Below are positions 61,077 through 64,000 of a stretch of DNA of 64,000 nt, piece after piece. The DNA is taken from assembly GCF_014640335.1 (NCBI RefSeq), contig NZ_BMGT01000002.1, positions 372,001-436,000 on the forward strand, written 5' to 3'. The stretch's first letter is position 1. Each line of letters starts with the position of its first letter. The position numbers and the translations under genes are program-made. The notes under the pieces were generated by a model. That model was not told the origin of the DNA and did not search any database. It saw nothing but the letters and a program-made list of their open reading frames with translations. This DNA is from Edaphobacter dinghuensis (GTDB lineage Bacteria; Acidobacteriota; Terriglobia; Terriglobales; Acidobacteriaceae).

Positions 61077-61090
61077 TCTTTGTATTTGCT

Positions 61091-61163
61091 TCTAGGTACG
61101 CCAAGGCTTCAGCCTTGGTCCTCTAATTCAGTCATGAGAACAAGGGGCTTTAGCCCCTTGTTC
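61091..61163. repeat. Two hairpins with GGCTTYAGCC core
   Basis: After CTAGGTACG come CCAAGGCT/AGCCTTGG (61101-61118, loop TC) and GAACAAGGGGCT/AGCCCCTTGTTC (61138-61163, loop TT). The first is preceded by the same CTAGGTAC found before the first hairpin of family B. The second holds the stop codon of the Rieske gene. Confidence 0.7.
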
Positions 61164-61515
61164 CATCCCCGCCGGATAGATTCAACCCCGCCCCACGCGG
61201 CTCAGGCTCAAGATTCACCATCACATCCTCGCCCTCCACCCGCACCGCAAACACATCCACACGCTCGTGCACCGGATACTCCGACAGCCCCGTCTTCAAG
61301 CTGAACGTCCAGGAGTGCCACGGACAAACCACAGCCTCTCCCTCCAGCCATCCCTGCCCCATCGGCCCCTGCCGATGCGGACAGACATTATCAATCGCCG
61401 ACAACTCCCCATTCACATTCGCCAGACAAATCTCAACCCCACCCGCCTCAGACTCCATCACCTTCCCCACCGCCGGAGCCTCACCCACCCCACACAACCT
61501 CACCCACTGCGCCAC
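61150..61515 (-). CDS. Rieske [2Fe-2S] protein, NirD-like
   Basis: The Rieske motif is complete: C45-P-H47 in CPHRQGP and C64-P-W-H67 in CPWHSW, with a G-rich turn between. The longer ORF begins inside a family A repeat, so the start was set at GTG (VAQWVRL), with a TTGGAGG ribosome site, giving 121 residues. It is a soluble ferredoxin-like electron carrier for an oxygenase or reductase; no partner gene is nearby. Confidence 0.85.
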   Translation of the reverse strand: MAQWVRLCGVGEAPAVGKVMESEAGGVEICLANVNGELSAIDNVCPHRQGPMGQGWLEGEAVVCPWHSWTFSLKTGLSEYPVHERVDVFAVRVEGEDVMVNLEPEPRGAGLNLSGGDGTRG

Positions 61516-61554
61516 GTCCAAAACCCTCCAACTTCCATCGTAGAGCAAAGTAAG

Positions 61555-61641
61555 CACGTCATCTCGACCGAAGTGGAAGCACCCCAAACTCACGTCATCT
61601 CGACCGGAGCGCAGCGGAGTGGAGAGACCCCTGTATTTGCC
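61555..61641 (+). repeat. Dispersed hairpin repeat, family A copy 5 with preceding half copy
   Basis: A half copy (CACGTCATCTCGACCGAAG only, 61555-61573) is followed by a full copy at 61591-61641 with both conserved ends. The tandem arrangement suggests copy-number change by slippage or recombination. It lies between the divergent Rieske and hydrolase genes. Confidence 0.85.
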
Positions 61642-61711
61642 TTTCGCTTGCCAGACATCAACCGCAGAAGATCTAACGCCTCCAAATGCTAAAGTTCATA
61701 CAGACCCCTTC

Positions 61712-62638
61712 ATGCCTCGTCCCGCTGCAAAAACGCCCAAGCGCCGCCCACAGCCAACCCCTCAGCCTGAAACAGTCGACCCTCGCTGGCTCGTCAAAGC
61801 CATCGCCGCCACCATCGGCGTAGCGATCCTCTGCGGCTACCTCGCCCTCTGTCTGCTCTTCTACCAAGGCCAATGGCAGCTCGTCCTTCATCCCACCCGA
61901 ACCACCAGCGTTCCCGCCTCCATCAACGGCGCACCCTACGAACTCCTCCACTTCGGCCCCGACGACTCTGCCATCCCGCAACTCACCGGCTGGTGGATTC
62001 CCGCCGCACCCCAAGCCCCCTACGCAAACCTCACCCTCCTCTTCCTTCCCCCCGGCGACGGCTCCCTCGCCGACTCCATCCCCACCCTCGCCACCCTCCA
62101 CAACCTCGGCATCAACATCTTCGCCTTCGACTACCGCGGCTACGGCCAAAGCGCCAACACCCATCCCACCCAGCAAAGAATGGCCCACGACGCCGACTCC
62201 GCCTGGACCTACCTCACCACCTCAAGAGATGTCCCTACAAACCGCATCATCCCTTACGGCACCGGAGCCGGAGCATCCCTCGCAGCCTCGCTCGCAACAA
62301 CGCACTCCACCATCCCAGCCCTCATCCTCGACTCGCCCCACACCGACCTGCTCGATACCGCTCGCCGCGATCCCCGCTCCAGCCTCTTGCCCGTGGCTCT
62401 GCTCTTCCACGAAACCTTCCCGCTGACCGCCCCACTCCAAATCCTGCACACCCCCAAACTTCTCCTCAGCAAATCCAGTCAGTCCCCCGCAGCCTACCGC
62501 ACCGCCGCTGACCCCAAAATCACCGTCGAATTCACCACCCCCACCGAAGCTGTCTACACACAAGCACTCACTCGCTTCCTTGACAAATACGCTCCCAACT
62601 CGCAGCAGCTCGTACCTACCCCGGCACCCGCGCATTAA
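61712..62638 (+). CDS. Alpha/beta-hydrolase-fold membrane protein lacking the catalytic Ser
   Basis: The 308-residue protein has an N-terminal membrane helix (about 28-50) and a fold like the BEM46/YfhR group (FAFDYRGYGQSANTHPTQQRMAHDADSAW). The nucleophile elbow, normally GxSxG, reads GTGAG (183-187), with Gly185 in place of Ser. No clear Asp/His of the triad is found near the end. It is therefore likely a pseudoenzyme or a binding protein. The start was moved from an ORF beginning inside a repeat to MPRPAAK. Confidence 0.82.
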   Translation: MPRPAAKTPKRRPQPTPQPETVDPRWLVKAIAATIGVAILCGYLALCLLFYQGQWQLVLHPTRTTSVPASINGAPYELLHFGPDDSAIPQLTGWWIPAAPQAPYANLTLLFLPPGDGSLADSIPTLATLHNLGINIFAFDYRGYGQSANTHPTQQRMAHDADSAWTYLTTSRDVPTNRIIPYGTGAGASLAASLATTHSTIPALILDSPHTDLLDTARRDPRSSLLPVALLFHETFPLTAPLQILHTPKLLLSKSSQSPAAYRTAADPKITVEFTTPTEAVYTQALTRFLDKYAPNSQQLVPTPAPAH

Positions 62639-62688
62639 ATAACCCGCAACCTCTCACTCCGCCAAGCTACCTTAAAAGAAGAACCCTT

Positions 62689-63087
62689 ATGATCCGATTC
62701 CTGAACAACCTTCAGCCCTGGGGAGCCCTGCTGCTGCGCCTCGTCCTCGCTCTCTCCATGATCGTCCACGGCTACCAGAAGGTCTCGACCCACGCCGCGC
62801 TGCATCACTTCGTCCACTACGTCGTCACCCTCGGACTTCCCTATTGGCTCGGCTACATCTCGGCCTTCACCGAGTTCGTCGGCGGCATCCTCGTCCTCCT
62901 CGGCCTCTTCACCCGGCTGGCCTCGGGACTCATCGCCATCAACATGCTGGTCGCGCTCTTCACCGTAGGAATCCACCAGGGCTTCGGCATCTACAACTAC
63001 ATCGCCGAGCTTGCCGCCATCGCCATCATGCTCTGCGTCTACGGCGCAGGAGCCCTCTCCCTAGACCGCAGACTAGGCCTCTCATAG
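62689..63087 (+). CDS. DoxX family membrane protein
   Basis: The 132-residue protein has four helices with LLRLVLALSMIVHGYQKV at the start and TEFVGGILVLLGLFTRLAS in the middle, the DoxX pattern. DoxX proteins are linked to thiosulfate oxidation or redox stress in different groups; no specific partner is present here. It follows the hydrolase-fold gene by 50 bases on the same strand. Confidence 0.88.
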   Translation: MIRFLNNLQPWGALLLRLVLALSMIVHGYQKVSTHAALHHFVHYVVTLGLPYWLGYISAFTEFVGGILVLLGLFTRLASGLIAINMLVALFTVGIHQGFGIYNYIAELAAIAIMLCVYGAGALSLDRRLGLS

Positions 63088-63108
63088 AAATTCCCACCAA
63101 ACCAAACA

Positions 63109-63205
63109 CACGTCATCTCTCAAGCGCAGCATTCCACGACACGTCATCTCGACCGAAGCCGCGCAGCATCATCGCGCGGCGTAGTGGAGAGATCCCTGTA
63201 TTTCG
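63109..63205 (+). repeat. Dispersed hairpin repeat, family A copy 6 with preceding partial copy
   Basis: A partial start (63109 onwards: CACGTCATCTC then diverging) precedes a full copy at 63140-63205 with a CCGCGC/GCGCGG hairpin and the end GTGGAGAGATCCCTGTATTT. It is directly followed by the hexamer tandem array. Confidence 0.85.
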
Positions 63206-63411
63206 TCTTCGTCTTTGCTTTTGCAATTGTCGTTGCCTTTGCACTTGCCTTTGCAGTTGCACTTGCCGTTGCCTTTGCAGTTGCACTTGCCGTTGCCTTT
63301 GCACTTGCCTTTGCACTTGCACTTGCCGTTGCCTTTGCAGTTGCACTTGCCGTTGCCTTTGCACTTGCCTTTGCACTTGCACTTGCCGTTGCCTTTGCAG
63401 TTGTCGTTGCC
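63206..63411. repeat. Hexamer tandem array with 60-bp higher-order unit
   Basis: The array is built from 6-base units of the type TTGCCT, TTGCAC, TTGCAG and TTGCCG. These are ordered into a unit that repeats every 60 bases: 63241-63300 and 63301-63360 differ at one or two positions, and 63361-63399 continues the unit. Both long frames through it encode simple (Ala/Val/Phe or Gln/Arg/Val) repeats and are not considered genes. Confidence 0.9.
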
Positions 63412-63514
63412 CTTGCCGCTAGGTACAGCGAGGCTTCAGCCTCGCGTCTAAAAAACCGCCGCGAAGCGGCCTCCGCTCTGCCGAAGGCCGGAGTGAAGGC
63501 GAAGCCGCAACGAC
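63412..63514 (+). repeat. Structured repeat family B, copy 2
   Basis: This 103-base copy is near identical to 57779-57882. It begins CTTGCCGCTAGGTACAGCG at the end of the hexamer array, has GCGAGGCT/AGCCTCGC, CCGC/GCGG and a third weaker hairpin, and ends GAAGCCGCAACGAC. Confidence 0.85.
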
Positions 63515-63543
63515 AGATTCATTACCGAGCCCCAAAAGGAGTG

Positions 63544-63569
63544 AAGGCCCCCGATACTGTGGGGGCCTT
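63544..63569. terminator. GC-rich 9-bp hairpin
   Basis: AAGGCCCCC and GGGGGCCTT form an exact stem around GATACTGT. No strong T-run follows on either strand. It lies between repeat B2 and the last gene; the remaining 180 bases up to 63753 hold no recognised gene. Confidence 0.5.
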
Positions 63570-63753
63570 ACGTTTACGGTAGGTATTTGCCTTGCGGATA
63601 AGGGAAGCCGGGACCGAGGGAACTGAAAGTCCGGCGACTGCTAACTACAATCAATAAGACGCCCCTTCAGCAAAAAAGTTGTCCTCATTTTCCACCATTT
63701 CGTAGGTTCATTTTTTTGATATCCCGAAAACAGAATAGCTATCCAAACAAACC

Positions 63754-63805
63754 CACGTCATACCGACCGAAGCCGAAGGGCGTAGCGGAAAGACCCCTGT
63801 ATTTG
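63754..63805 (+). repeat. Dispersed hairpin repeat, family A copy 7
   Basis: It opens with CACGTCATACCGACCGAAG (one change from consensus) and closes with GCGGAAAGACCCCTGTATTT then GCCTTTGC. It lies just downstream of the DUF1501 gene. Confidence 0.8.
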
Positions 63806-63821
63806 CCTTTGCTTCATCCGC

Positions 63822-64000
63822 CTAAATAAAATTCAAAAACTCTCGCGGCGCCACCTGCGACCCCGGAAACACCAGCTCCAGATTTTTTGCACCAAGCGTC
63901 TTATAAGCCGCCTCGCCCAGCACCCGGCGAAAGTCCGTCGTCACCGTCAAATCCCGTCCTTCATTCAACAGATCGTTATCCAGCCCCGGCCACTTCCCGT
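63822..64000 (-). CDS. C-terminal part of a DUF1501 family protein (partial)
   Basis: The last 58 residues of a protein run in from the window edge to a TAG stop. The stretch LNEGRDLTVTTDFRRVLGE and the VFPG that follows are typical of the C-terminus of DUF1501 proteins, which are sulfatase-like exported proteins often paired with DUF1800 genes. The rest of the gene is outside the window. Confidence 0.75.
   Translation of the reverse strand, partial: GKWPGLDNDLLNEGRDLTVTTDFRRVLGEAAYKTLGAKNLELVFPGSQVAPREFLNFI

Noticed and set aside
61516..61593. N-terminal extension of the Rieske ORF
   Set aside because: The extra residues translate a family A repeat, and a GTG with a good ribosome site lies further in at the family's usual start.
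63206..63411. CRISPR array
   Set aside because: The repeat has no unique spacers, the unit is a 6-base tandem with a 60-base superstructure, and no cas genes are present.
62844..63582. Open frames through the hexamer array (Cys/Leu, Ala/Val/Phe and Gln/Arg repeats)
   Set aside because: They are by-products of the 6-base periodicity, lack ribosome sites of note and run into repeat elements. They are not repeat proteins.
63590..63660. Possible riboswitch or small RNA (GGGAACTGAAAGTCCGGC region)
   Set aside because: It vaguely recalls the cobalamin-type box, but the pairing and conserved bases do not match any class I know, and no suitable downstream gene is on that strand.

Overview
The window looks like chromosomal DNA of an Acidobacteriota member, most likely class Terriglobia (Edaphobacter/Granulicella/Terriglobus type). 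This is inferred from three large Oar-like TonB-dependent receptors with N-terminal carboxypeptidase-regulatory domains, a hopanoid cluster built on squalene-hopene cyclase, a Tol-Pal operon followed by cpoB, carbohydrate-degrading genes with twin-arginine-like leaders, and a family of short intergenic hairpin repeats. No phage, transposase, plasmid or CRISPR genes are visible.

Layout. 1-7.2 kb: end of an Asn/Ser-rich protein, an amidohydrolase, a Ser/Thr kinase with TPRs, a divergent MarR/membrane-protein pair sharing a 31-bp palindrome, and an SSS-type symporter with a small partner. 7.4-14.3 kb: a receiver protein, then a cytochrome c maturation operon (ccmF, ccmH, two acidobacterial-type partners) running into htpX, a DUF4149-like protein, a 24-codon mini-ORF and a ZIP transporter. 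14.3-17.8 kb: ruvX and a compact ArsR-controlled operon (ArsR, a 42-aa protein, a tandem AHSA1 protein, two PhnB-like VOC proteins, a SnoaL-like protein) behind a nested 38-bp dyad. 17.9-27 kb: a GH32 enzyme and two TonB-type receptors flanking two paralogous small Cys/His proteins, then a small membrane protein. A tRNA-fMet follows at 27.2 kb.

27.4-36.3 kb: a BON-domain protein and an L-fucose utilisation region (Gfo/Idh oxidoreductase, RhaT-like transporter, L-fuconate dehydratase, GntR regulator, mutarotase, GH29 alpha-L-fucosidase, zinc dehydrogenase). 36.3-42.7 kb: a hopanoid operon (ispH, shc, hpnH, a conserved unknown, hpnA, hpnG), followed upstream by a 50-aa metallothionein gene and recN. 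44.9-50.3 kb: tolQ-tolR-tonB/tolA-tolB-pal-cpoB. 50.4-57.6 kb: a second sugar-acid region (kduD, a paralogue of the Gfo/Idh protein, a NiCoT-like transporter, an SDR sugar dehydrogenase, a DlgD-like reductase, a radical SAM protein, a class II aldolase). 58-64 kb: a third TonB-type receptor, a Rieske protein, an alpha/beta-hydrolase-fold protein lacking its catalytic serine, a DoxX protein, and the start of a DUF1501 gene, all interleaved with dispersed repeats.

How the parts fit. GH29, transporter, mutarotase, dehydrogenases, fuconate dehydratase and possibly the distant amidohydrolase could make up a non-phosphorylating L-fucose route, with GntR control. The ispH-to-hpnG run supplies isoprenoid precursor and builds C35 hopanoids. 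The Tol-Pal genes maintain the outer membrane that the TonB-type receptors sit in. The most unusual material is the repeat system (seven fuller and several partial copies of one element, six of the fuller ones in the last 10 kb), the two Cys/His proteins between receptor genes, genes too short for routine calling (metallothionein, 42-aa and 24-aa ORFs), and a tonB/tolA-like gene whose best-placed initiation codon is ATA.
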